A stretch of DNA of 64,000 nucleotides from Nocardioides daedukensis (GTDB taxonomy: Bacteria > Actinomycetota > Actinomycetes > Propionibacteriales > Nocardioidaceae): NCBI RefSeq assembly GCF_013408415.1, contig NZ_JACCAA010000001.1:3224001-3288000 (forward strand). Reading direction: 5' to 3'. Position 1 is the stretch's first letter; every line of letters starts with the position of its first letter. Of this stretch, positions 11,074-23,863 are shown one piece after another. The translations under genes were made by a program, and so were the position numbers. The notes beneath the pieces were generated by a model. That model had not been told where the DNA came from. It was given only the letters and a program-made list of their open reading frames with translations, and did not search any database.

Positions 11074-12171
11074 GTGGCCTCTCTCAAGGAACGCCTGAGC
11101 CTCAAGGTGGCCCGACTGCGCGCCAAGCGTGCGTGGTTCGACCACCTGATGCGGATGAACGAGCACTACGGAGCGGTCAAGGGAAACCTCCAGGCAGGTG
11201 CGGTGACCTACTTCGCCTTCCTGTCGTTCTTCCCGATCCTCGCCCTCGGCTTCTTCGTGATCGGCTATGTGGCCAAGGTCTATCCCGAGGCCCAGGAGAA
11301 CCTGACCGAGGCGCTCGGCTCGGTGCTGCCGGGCATGGTGGGGGAGGACGAGGGCCAGATCTCCCTGGAGGCCATCCAGGACGCCGCCGGTGCCGTCGGG
11401 CTCATCGGTCTGGCCGGTGTGCTCTATGCCGGCCTCGGGTGGTTGTCCGGCATGCGTGAAGCGCTGCTGGTGATGTTCGAGACCCCCCAGCGCGAGCAGC
11501 CCAACTTCGTGATCGGCAAGGCCCGCGACCTGGTCTCGCTGGCGCTGATCGGCGTGGTGATGATCGTCAGCGTCGCGGTCTCCAGCCTGATCTCCCGGTT
11601 CTCCCGCGAGGTCCTGGAGCTGCTCGGGCTCGGTCTCGGGCTCAGCCCACTGCTGATGGTGATCTCGGTGCTCGTGGGCGTCGCGGCCAGCATGGTGCTG
11701 TTCTTCGCGATCTTCCGGCTCTTGGCGGACCCGGACGTGCCGAAGCGGTCGCTGTGGTCGGGGGCGCTCCTCGGCGCGGTCGGCTTCGAGATCCTCAAGC
11801 AGATCTCCACGCTGCTGATCGCCTCGACGAAGTCCCAGCCGGCCTTCCAGGCCTTCGGCATCGCGCTCATCCTCGTGGTGTGGATCAACTACTTCTCCCG
11901 CGTGGTGATGTATGCCGCGGCCTGGGCGCACACCTCCCGGGAGGCCCGGGCCCATCGCGCAGGCGTGCAGAGCGGCCACGTGGCCAAGGTCGCCGCCGCG
12001 ACGCCCGCGCCGACGGCTGCTGGGCAGAACGGCGCGACCGCTGGCGCGAGCTCTGCCAAGACATCTGCCGGGACAGCCGGAGACCGGCCCTCACCCACGC
12101 TCGCCTTCGCGGCAGGTGGGGGAGCGATGCTCGGGCTCGTGGCGCTCGTACGACGGCTCTCGCGCCGCTGA
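11074..12171 (+). CDS. YihY/BrkB-family inner membrane protein
   Basis: A 365-residue integral membrane protein with about six helices. The N-terminal sequence GNLQAGAVTYFAFLSFFPILALGFFVIGYVA and the later FGIALILVVWINYFSRVVMYAAAWAH are the two most conserved regions of the YihY/UPF0761 (BrkB, formerly RNase BN) family. A family of unknown transport or envelope role. The last 80 residues are an Ala/Thr-rich linker ending in one more hydrophobic segment, an extension seen in actinobacterial members. The start is GTG at 11074 with AGGGTGAG upstream. Confidence 0.87.
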   Translation: MASLKERLSLKVARLRAKRAWFDHLMRMNEHYGAVKGNLQAGAVTYFAFLSFFPILALGFFVIGYVAKVYPEAQENLTEALGSVLPGMVGEDEGQISLEAIQDAAGAVGLIGLAGVLYAGLGWLSGMREALLVMFETPQREQPNFVIGKARDLVSLALIGVVMIVSVAVSSLISRFSREVLELLGLGLGLSPLLMVISVLVGVAASMVLFFAIFRLLADPDVPKRSLWSGALLGAVGFEILKQISTLLIASTKSQPAFQAFGIALILVVWINYFSRVVMYAAAWAHTSREARAHRAGVQSGHVAKVAAATPAPTAAGQNGATAGASSAKTSAGTAGDRPSPTLAFAAGGGAMLGLVALVRRLSRR

Positions 12172-12283
12172 CGGCCCAACCGGACTCGACCCCCGGCCGA
12201 GCCCGACTGGTCCCCTGCCCAGCCGTCCAGCCCCGGCGGCTCAGCCCGGCCGGCCCCAGGCATTCGGCTCCACGCAAAGCACT

Positions 12284-12317
12284 GAGGGCACCCACCGCCA
12301 ACGCGGTGGGTGCCCTC
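12284..12317. terminator. Strong bidirectional terminator
   Basis: Fifteen bases (12284-12298) pair perfectly with 12303-12317 around a four-base loop caac. It stands between the convergent YihY gene and the sdh operon, 17 bases after the sdhB stop. The minus-strand side continues into agtgcttt. Confidence 0.85.
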
Positions 12318-12333
12318 TGTGGTGGTGCGTGGA

Positions 12334-13077
12334 TCAGCGACCGTGCAGCATCGCGGTGCGCAGGTCCTTGTTCAGCTGCGAGATCACGTCGAGCGGGATG
12401 CCCTTGGGGCAGGCCGCCGTGCACTCGCCGATGTTGGTGCAGCCGCCGAAGCCCTCGTGGTCGTGCTGGGCGACCATGTCGACCACGCGGGACTCCCGCT
12501 CGGGCTGGCCCTGGGGGAGCTCGCCGAGGTGGGTGATCTTCGCGCCGAGGAACAGCGAGGCGGAGCCGTTGGGGCAGGCCGCGACGCAGGCGCCACACCC
12601 GATGCAGGTGGCGACGTCGAAGGCGCGGTCGGCCTTGGCCTTCTCCACCGGGAGGTTGTTGGCTTCCGGTGCAGATCCGGTGTTGACCGAGATGTAGCCA
12701 CCCGACTGGATGATCCGGTCGAAGGCGGACCGGTCCACGATCAGGTCCTTGAGCACCGGGAACGGCTCGGCGCGCCACGGCTCGACGGTGATCGTGTCGC
12801 CGTCCTTGAACGACCGCATGTGCAGCTGGCACGTGGTGGTGACCTCGGGACCGTGCGCCTCACCGTTGATCATGAGGGAGCATGTGCCACAGATGCCCTC
12901 GCGGCAGTCCGAGTCGAAGGCGACCGGGTCCTCGCCCTTCTCGTTGAGGTTCTCGTTGAGGAGGTCGAGCATCTCGAGGAACGACATGTCCTCGGAGACG
13001 TCGTCGAGGTCGTACTTCTGCATCGCGCCCTTGGACGAGGCGTTGGCCTGGCGCCAGATGTTGAGTGTGATCTTCAC
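12334..13077 (-). CDS. sdhB: Succinate dehydrogenase iron-sulfur subunit
   Basis: A 247-residue electron-transfer subunit of complex II carrying three clusters. Ligands visible in order are CREGICGTC with a later Cys in TTTCQLH for [2Fe-2S], [12 protein letters not shown] for [4Fe-4S], and [14 protein letters not shown] for the [3Fe-4S] region. The start is GTG at 13077, whose GTGA overlaps the sdhA stop, so translation is coupled. A longer open frame to 13164 overlaps sdhA and was rejected. Last gene of the sdhCAB operon. Confidence 0.96.
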   Translation of the reverse strand: MKITLNIWRQANASSKGAMQKYDLDDVSEDMSFLEMLDLLNENLNEKGEDPVAFDSDCREGICGTCSLMINGEAHGPEVTTTCQLHMRSFKDGDTITVEPWRAEPFPVLKDLIVDRSAFDRIIQSGGYISVNTGSAPEANNLPVEKAKADRAFDVATCIGCGACVAACPNGSASLFLGAKITHLGELPQGQPERESRVVDMVAQHDHEGFGGCTNIGECTAACPKGIPLDVISQLNKDLRTAMLHGR

Positions 13078-15059
13078 TTGTAGCTCCGTGCCTTCATCTC
13101 GATGGCTTCGTATGCGAGGGATTCCTGGTGGAGGACCGGCATGTGGCCGTCCTCGCCGGCCCACTCCCAGGCAGCGACGTAGGCGAACTCCTCGTCGATG
13201 CGGGCCGCTTCACCATCAGGTGTCGCGGACTCGGCACGGAAGTGACCACCACAGGACTCGCGGCGGTTGAGGGCGTCGATGCACATCAGCTCTCCGAGCT
13301 CGAAGAAGTCGGCCACACGGCCGGCCCGCTCGAGGCTCTGGTTGAGGCTCTCCGCGCTGCCCAGCACCTTGACGTTCTTCCAGAAGTCGGCCTTCAGTTC
13401 ACGGATGAGACCGATGGCCTTAGTCAGGCCCTCCTTGGTCCGCTCCATGCCGCAGTACTCCCACATGATGTGGCCGAGTTCCTTGTGGTAGCTGTCGACC
13501 GAGCGGGTGCCGTTGACGGTGAGGAAGTGGTTGATCCGCTCCTCGACGTCCTTCTTGGCCTCGATGACCGCCGGGTGGGACTCGTCGATCCGCTCGTGGC
13601 TGTCAGCCAGGTAGTTGGCGATCGTGTAGGGGAGGACGAAGTAGCCGTCTGCGAGCCCCTGCATCAGTGCCGAGGCACCGAGGCGGTTGGCGCCCTGGTC
13701 GGAGAAGTTGGCCTCACCGGCCACGAACAGGCCCTTGACGTTGCTCTCCAGGTCGTAGTCGACCCACAGGCCACCCATCACGTAGTGCACGGCCGGGTAG
13801 ACGCGCATCGGGACCTCGTAGGGGTTCTCCGCGGTGATCTGCGCATACATGTCGAACAGGTTGCCGTACTTGGCCTCGACGGTGTCGCGGCCCACGCGCT
13901 CGATGATGTCGGCGAAGTCGAGGTAGACACCACGGCGTACGCCGTCGACCTCGGGACCGACACCGCGGCCCTCGTCGCACATGTACTTCGCCTGACGCGA
14001 GGCGATGTCGCGGGGGACCAGGTTGCCGAACGCCGGGTAGATCCGCTCCAGGTAGTAGTCGCGGTCCTCCTCCGGGATGTCGCGCGGGTCCTTGGCGCAG
14101 TCTTCCTTCTTCTTCGGCACCCAGATCCGGCCGTCGTTGCGCAGCGACTCCGACATCAGGGTCAGCTTCGACTGGTTCTCACCGGAGACCGGGATGCAGG
14201 TCGGGTGGATCTGCGTGTAGCAGGGGTTGCCCATGTAGGCGCCCTTGCGGTGCGCACGCCACGCGGCGGTGACGTTGGAGCCCATAGCGTTGGTGGACAG
14301 GAAGTAGACGTTGCCGTAGCCGCCCGTGGCCAGGACGACGGCGTCACCGAGGTGGGTCTCGATCTCGCCGGTGACCATGTCGCGGACGATGATGCCCTTG
14401 GCGACGTTGTCCACCACGATCAGCTCGAGCATCTCGTGGCGGGTGTGGGTGGTGACCGTGCCGGCTGCGACCTGGCGTTCGAGGGCCTGGTAGGCGCCGA
14501 TCAACAGCTGCTGGCCGGTCTGGCCGCGGGCATAGAAGGTGCGGGAGACCTGCACGCCACCGAAGGACCGGTTGTCGAGGAGGCCGCCGTACTCGCGCGC
14601 GAACGGAACGCCCTGCGCGACGCACTGGTCGATGATGCTCGCCGAGACCTCGGCCAGTCGGTAGGAGTTGGACTCCCGTGAGCGGAAGTCGCCGCCCTTC
14701 ACGGTGTCGTAGAAGAGGCGGTAGGTCGAGTCGCCGTCGTTGCGGTAGTTCTTTGCGGCGTTGATGCCGCCCTGGGCGGCGATCGAGTGGGCGCGGCGGG
14801 GGGAGTCCTGGTAGCAGAAGCTCTCCACCTGGTAGCCGGCCTCACCGAGCGTGGCACCGGCGGCGGCGCCGGCCAGGCCGGTCCCGACGATGATCACCTT
14901 GATCTTGCGACGGTTGGCCGGGTTGACCAGCTTGGCGTGGGCCTTGCGCTCTTCCCACCGCTGGGGGACGGGGACGTCGGCCGGTGCCTTGGTGTCTGCG
15001 ATCGGTTCGCCGAGGGTGAAGAAGCCCGCGGCGTCGCTCGTCACGTTCGTGTCAGTCAT
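13074..15059 (-). CDS. sdhA: Succinate dehydrogenase flavoprotein subunit
   Basis: A 661-residue catalytic subunit of complex II that oxidises succinate to fumarate with covalently bound FAD. The Rossmann motif [21 protein letters not shown] is followed by [16 protein letters not shown], whose His is the FAD attachment site. The active-site region [20 protein letters not shown] and the segment [23 protein letters not shown] are also intact. Length and order resemble the Bacillus/actinobacterial type B enzyme that pairs with a single cytochrome b subunit. It lies 14 bases after sdhC and overlaps sdhB. Confidence 0.97.
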   Translation of the reverse strand: MTDTNVTSDAAGFFTLGEPIADTKAPADVPVPQRWEERKAHAKLVNPANRRKIKVIIVGTGLAGAAAGATLGEAGYQVESFCYQDSPRRAHSIAAQGGINAAKNYRNDGDSTYRLFYDTVKGGDFRSRESNSYRLAEVSASIIDQCVAQGVPFAREYGGLLDNRSFGGVQVSRTFYARGQTGQQLLIGAYQALERQVAAGTVTTHTRHEMLELIVVDNVAKGIIVRDMVTGEIETHLGDAVVLATGGYGNVYFLSTNAMGSNVTAAWRAHRKGAYMGNPCYTQIHPTCIPVSGENQSKLTLMSESLRNDGRIWVPKKKEDCAKDPRDIPEEDRDYYLERIYPAFGNLVPRDIASRQAKYMCDEGRGVGPEVDGVRRGVYLDFADIIERVGRDTVEAKYGNLFDMYAQITAENPYEVPMRVYPAVHYVMGGLWVDYDLESNVKGLFVAGEANFSDQGANRLGASALMQGLADGYFVLPYTIANYLADSHERIDESHPAVIEAKKDVEERINHFLTVNGTRSVDSYHKELGHIMWEYCGMERTKEGLTKAIGLIRELKADFWKNVKVLGSAESLNQSLERAGRVADFFELGELMCIDALNRRESCGGHFRAESATPDGEAARIDEEFAYVAAWEWAGEDGHMPVLHQESLAYEAIEMKARSYK

Positions 15060-15073
15060 GGGGATATCAGCCT

Positions 15074-15784
15074 TCAGTCAACGATGCCGGTGAGGATGGA
15101 CAGCGGGACCAGCGCGAATCCGCCGGCGATCACCACGGCCAGGAAGACGCCGGCGAAGTTTGCCCGCGCGCGGCTCTTGGCGGTGTTGGTGAGGCCGAGG
15201 GTCTGGCTGGCACTCCACACGCCGTGGCGCAGGTGCATGGCCAGCGCGATCATCGCGAGCAGGTAGACCACTGCGACCCACCACTGCTCGGGCTGGAAGG
15301 AGCTGACCACGCGCTCGTACGGCGACTCGGGGTCCCCGTTGACGTTGATGGTGTGGGTGGTCAGGTGCAGCAGGTGGAAGACCACGAAGAGCAGCAGCGC
15401 GACACCACCCCAGCGCATCATCTTCGACGAGAGGGTCGCGGCCACGGCCTTCTTCACGACGTACTTCTGGGTGCGGGCCTTGGAGGCGCGCGCCCAGAGT
15501 GCGAAGGCGGCGTACGCGTGCCCGATCACGGACAGCAGGAGCACCACGCGGAGCACCCACAGCAGACCTTCGTAGGGGAGCATCGGCTCCCCGAAGGTGC
15601 GCAGGTGGTGCGCGTACTCATCAAAGGCTTCCTGGCCGGCGAAGACCTTGAGGTTGCCGTACATATGGAGCAGCACATAGCCGATGAAGACCAGGCCGGT
15701 GACGGCCATGAGGAGCTTCAGCGCGATCGTGGATCGCGTCGACCGGCTGCCTTTCACGAGAGTCGGAGTTGCCACGGAGGGCAA
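15074..15784 (-). CDS. sdhC: Succinate dehydrogenase cytochrome b558 subunit
   Basis: A 236-residue membrane anchor with five predicted helices. Conserved histidines for two hemes are visible in [33 protein letters not shown] and [11 protein letters not shown], which marks the single-subunit type B diheme anchor. It is the first gene of the sdhCAB operon. The start is TTG at 15784 with GGGAG four bases upstream; GTG at 15775 is an alternative that loses three residues. The 64-base gap to the YibE/F gene, which is also on the minus strand, must hold the 3' end of that gene's message and the sdh promoter. Confidence 0.93.
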   Translation of the reverse strand: MPSVATPTLVKGSRSTRSTIALKLLMAVTGLVFIGYVLLHMYGNLKVFAGQEAFDEYAHHLRTFGEPMLPYEGLLWVLRVVLLLSVIGHAYAAFALWARASKARTQKYVVKKAVAATLSSKMMRWGGVALLLFVVFHLLHLTTHTINVNGDPESPYERVVSSFQPEQWWVAVVYLLAMIALAMHLRHGVWSASQTLGLTNTAKSRARANFAGVFLAVVIAGGFALVPLSILTGIVD

Positions 15785-15848
15785 CTTACTCCCATTCGTC
15801 GGCGGTGGGCAGCGAAGGTCAGCCTTAGACGATGTGACATTCGCCCGG

Positions 15849-17066
15849 TTACTGGCCGGTCACAACTTTTCGGGGCCCGTTCACGGTCAGTGCCGCGATC
15901 GCCGTCGTGGCCGGAACCGCGAGCACCAGACCGATCGCGGAGGCCAGGGTGCGCATGATCTCGGCGGCGATGTTCTCGTCCGGCAGGGTGTCGAGCAGCG
16001 GCCGCTCATAGAGCGAGAGGAGCATCAGCACCGCCAGCGCCGTGCCGGCATAGGCGAACACGATCGTGTAGATCGTCGAGGCGATGTGGTCCCGCCCGAT
16101 CCGCATGCCGCTGATGAACAGCTGCAGCCGCGTCATCTCCGGGGCCGCGGCCCGCAGCTCCCACACCGCGGAGGACTGGGTGATCGTGACGTCGTTCAGC
16201 ACGCCGAGCCCGGCGATGATCACCGCCGAGGTGAGCAGCCCCTGGTAGTTCAGGTCCGGCGCATAGAGCATCAGGTATTCGTTGGTGTCGTCGCTGACCC
16301 CGCTGAGCCGGGCCGCATGGACCCCCCACATCCCGATCGCCGTGATGATCGCGATCCCGAACAGGGTCCCGGCCAGCGCCGTGCTGGTCCGCACCGAGAG
16401 GCCATGGGTCAGGTAGAGCACCACGAACATGATCACGCTCGACCCGACCAGCGCGATCCCGATCCCCGAGCCGCCCTCGAGCAGTCCGGGCAGCATGAAC
16501 TTCGCCACCACGAAGCCCGCGAAGACCAGGCCGACCAGCGCCATCAGGCCGCGCAGTCGTGCCACCACCAGGGTGACCAGGACGAAGGCGACCAGGAGCA
16601 GCCCCAGTGGCGCGTTGCGCTGGGTGCCGACCCAGCCCCACGACGGCTCGGCCCCGTCGACGCCGGCGATCCGGGCCAGCTTCACCTCGTCGCCCTTCTG
16701 CAGCCCCGACTTCGCGACGTACGGCGGGACCTGGATGACGACGCGGTCCTTGCCGACCTGTGCGGTCAGCTCGTTGCAGTGCTCCGGGAAGTCCTCGCCC
16801 GAGCCCGGCGGGGCGTTCGGGTCGGCCACGATCACCGGGCACGGCTCGCTCACCGAGACCACCTTGCCGACCGGGAAGGTGGTGCCGTCAGCGGCGTACT
16901 GCGGGGGCGTCGGCTTCTCGCCGTCCCCGGGCCACAGCACGAACAGTCCGATGATCGTGGCCAGTGCGACCAGGGCGAGCGCGGTCAGCAGGAAGAACCG
17001 CGACACGAGCCCGACCTCGACGTCGGGGAGGTCGTGGGAGTGAGAGTGAGAGTGTGCGCCGCCCAT
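15849..17066 (-). CDS. YibE/F-family membrane protein
   Basis: A 405-residue membrane protein. After a His/Ser-rich start (HSHSHSH) and one N-terminal helix comes an extracytoplasmic region of about 100 residues, then seven or more helices. Sequences such as GLLTSAVIIAGLGVLNDVTITQSSAVWELR and FISGMRIGRDHIASTIYTIVFAYAGTALAVLM are typical of the YibE/F family. Function is unknown; the N-terminal His cluster could bind metal. It precedes sdhC by 64 bases on the same strand but need not be in the same operon. Confidence 0.85.
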   Translation of the reverse strand: MGGAHSHSHSHDLPDVEVGLVSRFFLLTALALVALATIIGLFVLWPGDGEKPTPPQYAADGTTFPVGKVVSVSEPCPVIVADPNAPPGSGEDFPEHCNELTAQVGKDRVVIQVPPYVAKSGLQKGDEVKLARIAGVDGAEPSWGWVGTQRNAPLGLLLVAFVLVTLVVARLRGLMALVGLVFAGFVVAKFMLPGLLEGGSGIGIALVGSSVIMFVVLYLTHGLSVRTSTALAGTLFGIAIITAIGMWGVHAARLSGVSDDTNEYLMLYAPDLNYQGLLTSAVIIAGLGVLNDVTITQSSAVWELRAAAPEMTRLQLFISGMRIGRDHIASTIYTIVFAYAGTALAVLMLLSLYERPLLDTLPDENIAAEIMRTLASAIGLVLAVPATTAIAALTVNGPRKVVTGQ

Positions 17067-17081
17067 GGCGCGAATCCTGCC

Positions 17082-17462
17082 TCAGTCGCCAAGCGTGCGT
17101 GGTGGAAGCTCGCCGCGCTGGATGGCTTCGGCGAGCTGGGCGATCCGGTCGCGGCTGTCGCCCCACCCACCTGCGGCGATCTCGAACCAGGGCGTGAAGC
17201 CCTTGCGCGCCTCGACGGTCCAGTGCCGTCCGAACGCGATCCGGCCCAGGATCGCGAACGGCAGCACGGCCAGCAGGAGCAGCAGCTCGAGGCCGAAGAG
17301 GACCGCGAGGATCAGGAAGGGGATGGCCAGGATGAACCAGAGGAAGTCGTCGAACATCGAGTCGGGCGCCCAGTCGAATGCGTCGGAGCCGAACCTGCGG
17401 CGCCACGGCACCCATCGACGGGTCACGCGCCAGGTGTTGCCCTGCGGATCACGAACCTTCAT
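17082..17462 (-). CDS. Hypothetical small membrane protein
   Basis: A 126-residue protein with a soluble N-terminus (KVRDPQGNTWRVTRRWVPWR), a double hydrophobic segment (FLWFILAIPFLILAVLFGLELLLLLAVLPFAIL split by a glycine) and a polar C-terminus. ATG at 17462 is preferred over a longer start because AGGGTGG lies six bases upstream. The gene sits 15 bases upstream of the YibE/F gene on the same strand, so they are likely one transcript. Function is not recognised. Confidence 0.65.
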   Translation of the reverse strand: MKVRDPQGNTWRVTRRWVPWRRRFGSDAFDWAPDSMFDDFLWFILAIPFLILAVLFGLELLLLLAVLPFAILGRIAFGRHWTVEARKGFTPWFEIAAGGWGDSRDRIAQLAEAIQRGELPPRTLGD

Positions 17463-17528
17463 GGACGCCACCCTGCCCACGCGCGACCGCCTCGACACCT
17501 GTGGGGTCGCCGGGCGGCGACGAAGGAC

Positions 17529-18602
17529 TCAGACGGCCACCGGGTGGGCCAGCCGGTAGTGGTCCGCGAAGAGCTCGTCGCAGGCCTCGACCCAGCTCCG
17601 TCCCACGGCCAGCTCACGGCCCCGCTCGCCGAGGAGCCGGCGCTGCCGGTCGGCGACGATGCTGGCGATCGCACTGCGCAGGCCTCCCGGAGCAGGGTCG
17701 TGGAGGAGTCCCGTCTCCAGGTTGCGCACGGCATCGACGGCGCCGCCGGTGCGCGGTGCCACGACGGGTACGCCGCTGGCCGATGCCTCGCGCAGGGCGT
17801 GGGCGCAGGTCTGCTGCTCACCGGGGTGGACCAGCACGTCGAGGGTGGCCATCGCCGTGGCCAGGTCACCCGGCTCGACCTCGCCGAGGAACTTGGCGTC
17901 TCCCAGGCGCTCCTCGAGCCAACCGCGCTGTGGGCCGTCGCCGATGACCACGAGCCGCACGCCGGGCACCGAGGCGACCTCGACCAGACGACGTACGCCG
18001 TGGCGCTTGTGCAGGCTTCCGACGAATCCGACGACGACGCGCGGTGTGCGCTCCTTGTTCCAGCGCGACCACGAGGCGTGCAGGAAGTCGTCGCGCAGGT
18101 TGGGGTTCCAGGCGGCCACGTCCACGCCGGGGCGCCACACGGGAGCCTCGACGCCGAGGGTGTCGAGTCGCTGCTGCATCCAGTCGCAGGTGACCACGAC
18201 CGTGTCCGCGCGGGCGTGCACCTTGCGCAGCCAGTGCTCCGCGGTCAGCGGCTGGACGGGGGACTGCTGCACCACCAGCGTCTCGGCCCCGAGGCGCTGG
18301 GCGTGCTTGAGGGCCTTGCGGCCGAGGATCCCGGGGGAGGCCACGTGGACCAGGTCGGGAGCGAAATCGGCGAGCGCGGCGTGAACCTGGCGGCCGGGCT
18401 TGTCGAGGGGACGGATCCGCGAGACGGGCGCATTGCGATAGGTCGCGAGTCCGGGACCGGGCGCGATGATGCGTACGTCGTGGCCCAGCGTGATCAGCCG
18501 GTCCACCACCTGCTTGTTGGTGCGCGTGGTGCCGTCGACGGCCGGATAGAAGGACTCGGTGACGATCGCGATCCGGCGGGGACTGCTGTGGAGTTGATCC
18601 AT
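17529..18602 (-). CDS. Glycosyltransferase family 4, MgtA/PimB-like
   Basis: A 357-residue GT-B glycosyltransferase. The N-terminal sequence RIAIVTESFYPAVDGTTRTN and the segment LGHDVRIIAPGPG match GT4 mannosyltransferases that act on glycolipids. The C-terminal half carries VGFVGSLHKRHGVRRLVE and the donor-binding region HPGEQQTCAHALREASASGVPVVAPRTGG, including an E-x7-like arrangement. ATG at 18602 is chosen; the frame stays open far upstream only as a shadow of mutA. It is transcribed divergently from mutA across 129 bases. Acceptor is unknown; a phosphatidylinositol mannoside or other cell-envelope glycolipid is plausible. Confidence 0.85.
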   Translation of the reverse strand: MDQLHSSPRRIAIVTESFYPAVDGTTRTNKQVVDRLITLGHDVRIIAPGPGLATYRNAPVSRIRPLDKPGRQVHAALADFAPDLVHVASPGILGRKALKHAQRLGAETLVVQQSPVQPLTAEHWLRKVHARADTVVVTCDWMQQRLDTLGVEAPVWRPGVDVAAWNPNLRDDFLHASWSRWNKERTPRVVVGFVGSLHKRHGVRRLVEVASVPGVRLVVIGDGPQRGWLEERLGDAKFLGEVEPGDLATAMATLDVLVHPGEQQTCAHALREASASGVPVVAPRTGGAVDAVRNLETGLLHDPAPGGLRSAIASIVADRQRRLLGERGRELAVGRSWVEACDELFADHYRLAHPVAV

Positions 18603-18731
18603 GCCCCAAGGCTGCGGCGGCCGGGTGACGCACGGGTGACACGTGCACGAACTGTGGTCGTCGAGTGTCCACCAGATGGGAGATCTCACATCGAGTGGCC
18701 CGAGATCGCGGCTTTCCCTATTGTGCGAGCC

Positions 18732-20557
18732 ATGACTTCTGGCCCTGATCCGGACACCGCCCAGGACTCCTTGAGCCTGGCCGGTCCCGAGGACCAGCAC
18801 TCCGCCGCGGATTGGGAAAAGGCCACCGCGGCCGTGCTGCGCAAGACCCGTCAGCTCAGCGACGACGCACCCGACTCGGCGGTGTGGGAGAAGCTGACCC
18901 GGACCACGCTCGACGGGATCGACGTGCTGCCGATCGGTTCGCCGGACACGGCCTCCGGGCTGCCCGCGACCGGCGTCCCGGGTGCCGCGCCGTTCACCCG
19001 CGGCCGTCTCGCGGAGAAGCCGGAGCTCGGCTGGGACATCCGCCCGGCGCTCTACGGTCTGCCGGTCAAGGAGCTGAACGAGGCCGTCCTGGCCGACCTC
19101 GAGAACGGGTCCACCTCGCTGTGGCTCGAGCTCGGGGCCACGGTTGCCGCGAGCGACCTGCCGGCCGCCCTGGACGGCGTACTCCTCGACCTCGCGCCGG
19201 TCGTGCTGGACGCTCCCGGCGACCCGGTCGCCGCAGCCGAGGCCCTGGCCGCACTCTTCGCCGACCGCGGAGTCACTCCCGCCGAGGGCACCAACCTCGG
19301 TGCCGACCCGATCGGCGCGCAGGTGCGCGGCGAGGGTGCCATCTCGCTCGAGACGCTCGACGTGGTCGCCCCCATCGCCCGCGAGCTCGGCGCCCTGGCT
19401 GTCGTCGTCGACGGCACCGCGGTGCATGACCTCGGCGCCTCCGATGCCCAGGAGCTCGGCTACAGCCTGGCCGTCGGAGCGGCCTACCTGCGTCGGCTCG
19501 TGGCCAGCGGCCTCTCCGTCGACGAGGCCCTGGGCCTGCTCGAGTTCCGCTATGCCGCGACCGACGAGCAGTTCCCGACCATCGCCAAGTTCCGCGCCGC
19601 TCGCCGCCTCTGGTCGCGGGTCGCCGAGCTCTCCGGTGCCTCGGCCGAGGCCGGTGGCCAGCGACAGCACGCGGTCACGTCGCGACCGATGATGAGCAAG
19701 TACGACCCCTACGTGAACATGCTGCGCACCACGGTCGCCTCGTTCGCCGCGGGCGTCGGGGGAGCCGAGGCAGTCACGGTGCTGCCCTTCGACTCCGCGC
19801 TCGGCGTCCCGGACGCCTTCTCGCGACGGATCGCGCGCAACACCAGCTCGCTGCTGATCTCCGAGTCCCACGTCGCCAAGGTCGTCGACCCGGCGGGCGG
19901 CTCCTATGCCGTGGAGCGGCTCACCGACGACCTGGCCAAGGCGGCCTGGGCCGAGTTCGATCGCATCGAGGCCGTCGGCGGCATCGTCGTCGCCCTGGAG
20001 GACGGCTCGTTGAGGTCCCGCATCGATGCGGTGGTCGCCGAGCGCGACGACCAGATCGCGCACCGCACGCGCCCCCTCACCGGCGTCAGCGAGTTCCCGA
20101 ACCTGGCCGAGGTGCTGCCCGAGCGTGCGCCGCACCCGAACACGGACGTACGCCGCTACGGCGCCGCCTTCGAGGCCCTGCGTGACCAGCCCGCCTCGGC
20201 TCCGGTCTTCCTGGCCACGCTGGGACCGATCGCCTCGCACACCGCACGGGCCACTTTTGCGGCCAACCTGTTCGCCGCAGGTGGCGTCGCGGTCGAGGTC
20301 GCCGGTGCGACCAAGGACGCCGACGAGCTCGTCGCGGCCTATGCCGGCCAGTCGGTGGTCTGCCTGGCCGGTGCCGACAAGACCTACGCCGAGTGGGGCG
20401 CCGACGCGATCGCGAAGCTGCGCGCGGCCGGCGCGGAGCACGTCGTCCTGGCCGGCAAGCCGGGCGACAAGACGGTCCCGGCCGACCTGGTCGACGACTC
20501 GGCCGCGGTCGGTGTCGACGCCCTCACCTTCCTCAACACCACCCGGGAGAAGCTGGC

Positions 20558-20561
<4 letters not shown>
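18732..20561 (+). CDS. mutA: Methylmalonyl-CoA mutase, small (beta) subunit
   Basis: A 609-residue non-catalytic partner of the adenosylcobalamin enzyme that turns methylmalonyl-CoA into succinyl-CoA in propionate and branched-chain catabolism. It shows the TIM-barrel segments shared with MutB ([72 protein letters not shown]) but has a degenerate B12 domain at the end, without the DxHxxG motif. ATG at 18732 marks the start; the open frame further upstream is noise. The stop overlaps the mutB start by ATGA, so subunit synthesis is coupled. Confidence 0.95.
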
Positions 20562-22719
<2,158 letters not shown>

Positions 22720-22723
<4 letters not shown>

Positions 22724-23802
22724 CCTCCGAGGCTGGTCGAGCAGGGCAAGCCACGAGTCCGGCCGAGAGCCCGGCCAAGAACCCGGTCAGTCCGGACCGG
22801 GGCAGTGCCCGGCGACAGGTCGACGTGGACGCCCTCGTCGAGGGCGTCCTGGCCGGCCAGCGCGCCGCGGTGTCCCGATCGATCACCCTGGTCGAGTCCT
22901 CGCGGCCCGACCACCGCCAGGCCGCCCGCGAGCTGCTGACCCGGCTCACCCCGCATGCCGGGGGAGCGGTCCGGGTCGGGATCTCCGGGGTGCCCGGGGT
23001 CGGGAAGTCCACCTTCATCGAGTCGCTGGGGATGCAGCTGGTCGATGCGGGCCACCAGGTCGGTGTGCTCGCCGTCGACCCGTCCTCGGTCCGCACCGGC
23101 GGATCCGTCCTCGGCGACAAGACCCGGATGTCGCGGCTCTCGGCCAGCCCCGGTGCCTACATCCGGCCCTCACCCTCGGCAGGCACCCTGGGCGGTGTCG
23201 CCCGGGCCACCACCCAGGCGATGCTGGTCCTGGAGGCCGCGGGCTATGACATCGTGCTCGTCGAGACCGTGGGCGTGGGACAGTCCGAGGTCACCGTGGC
23301 CGGCATGGTCGACTCCTTCCTCTTCCTGACCCTGGCGCGCACGGGTGACCAGTTGCAGGGGATCAAGAAGGGCATCCTGGAGATCGTCGATGTGGTCGCG
23401 GTCAACAAGGCCGACGACCAGGGCGGCCACACGTCGGGGGAACCCGAGGCGCGCGTCGCTGCCCGCGAGCTGGCCGGAGCCCTGCGCCTGGTCCAGGGGC
23501 GCGGCGAGTGGGCCTCGCCGGTCGTCACCTGCTCCGGCCTGACCGGTGTCGGCGTCGAGGACGTGTGGGACCGGATCATCAGCCACCGCGACAGCCTCGG
23601 CCCCGACGGCATCGCCCGCAAGCGTGCCGACCAGCAGCTCGAGTTCACCTGGGCGCTGGTCCGTGACGAGCTGGCTGAGCGGCTCAAGCGCTCACCCGGC
23701 GTGGCCGCGGTGCGTGAGGAGGTCCGCAGCTCGGTCCTCGCCGGTGAGATGGCCGCCCCGGAGGCGGCCGACCGGATCCTTGCGGCCTACGACCAGTCCT
23801 GA
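22720..23802 (+). CDS. meaB: MeaB, methylmalonyl-CoA mutase-associated GTPase
   Basis: A 360-residue G3E-type GTPase that protects and loads the mutase with adenosylcobalamin. Walker A is GVPGVGKST near residue 90. The switch region is [10 protein letters not shown], and the guanine-specificity motif is NKAD. The first 30 residues are a variable linker. GTG at 22720 overlaps the mutB stop, giving a three-gene coupled operon. The protein is also known as ArgK in older annotation. Confidence 0.95.
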
Positions 23803-23863
23803 GACCCGCTGGGGGCGGGACACTCGCGGGCTCGCCCGCGCCGACCACTAGGCTGGACCGATC

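Noticed and set aside
13128..14681. 517-codon plus-strand frame opposite sdhA
   Set aside because: Antisense to a certain gene and of shadow composition.
15684..18731. Long plus-strand open frame joining into mutA (1625 codons in total)
   Set aside because: The first two thirds are antisense to sdhC, the YibE/F gene and the GT4 gene and have the His/Arg/Asp/Gln-rich look of GC-rich shadow frames. Only the part from ATG 18732 is mutA.
18603..20441. Minus-strand extension of the GT4 gene over mutA
   Set aside because: It is antisense to mutA, has no family features, and the glycosyltransferase start at 18602 matches GT4 proteins.
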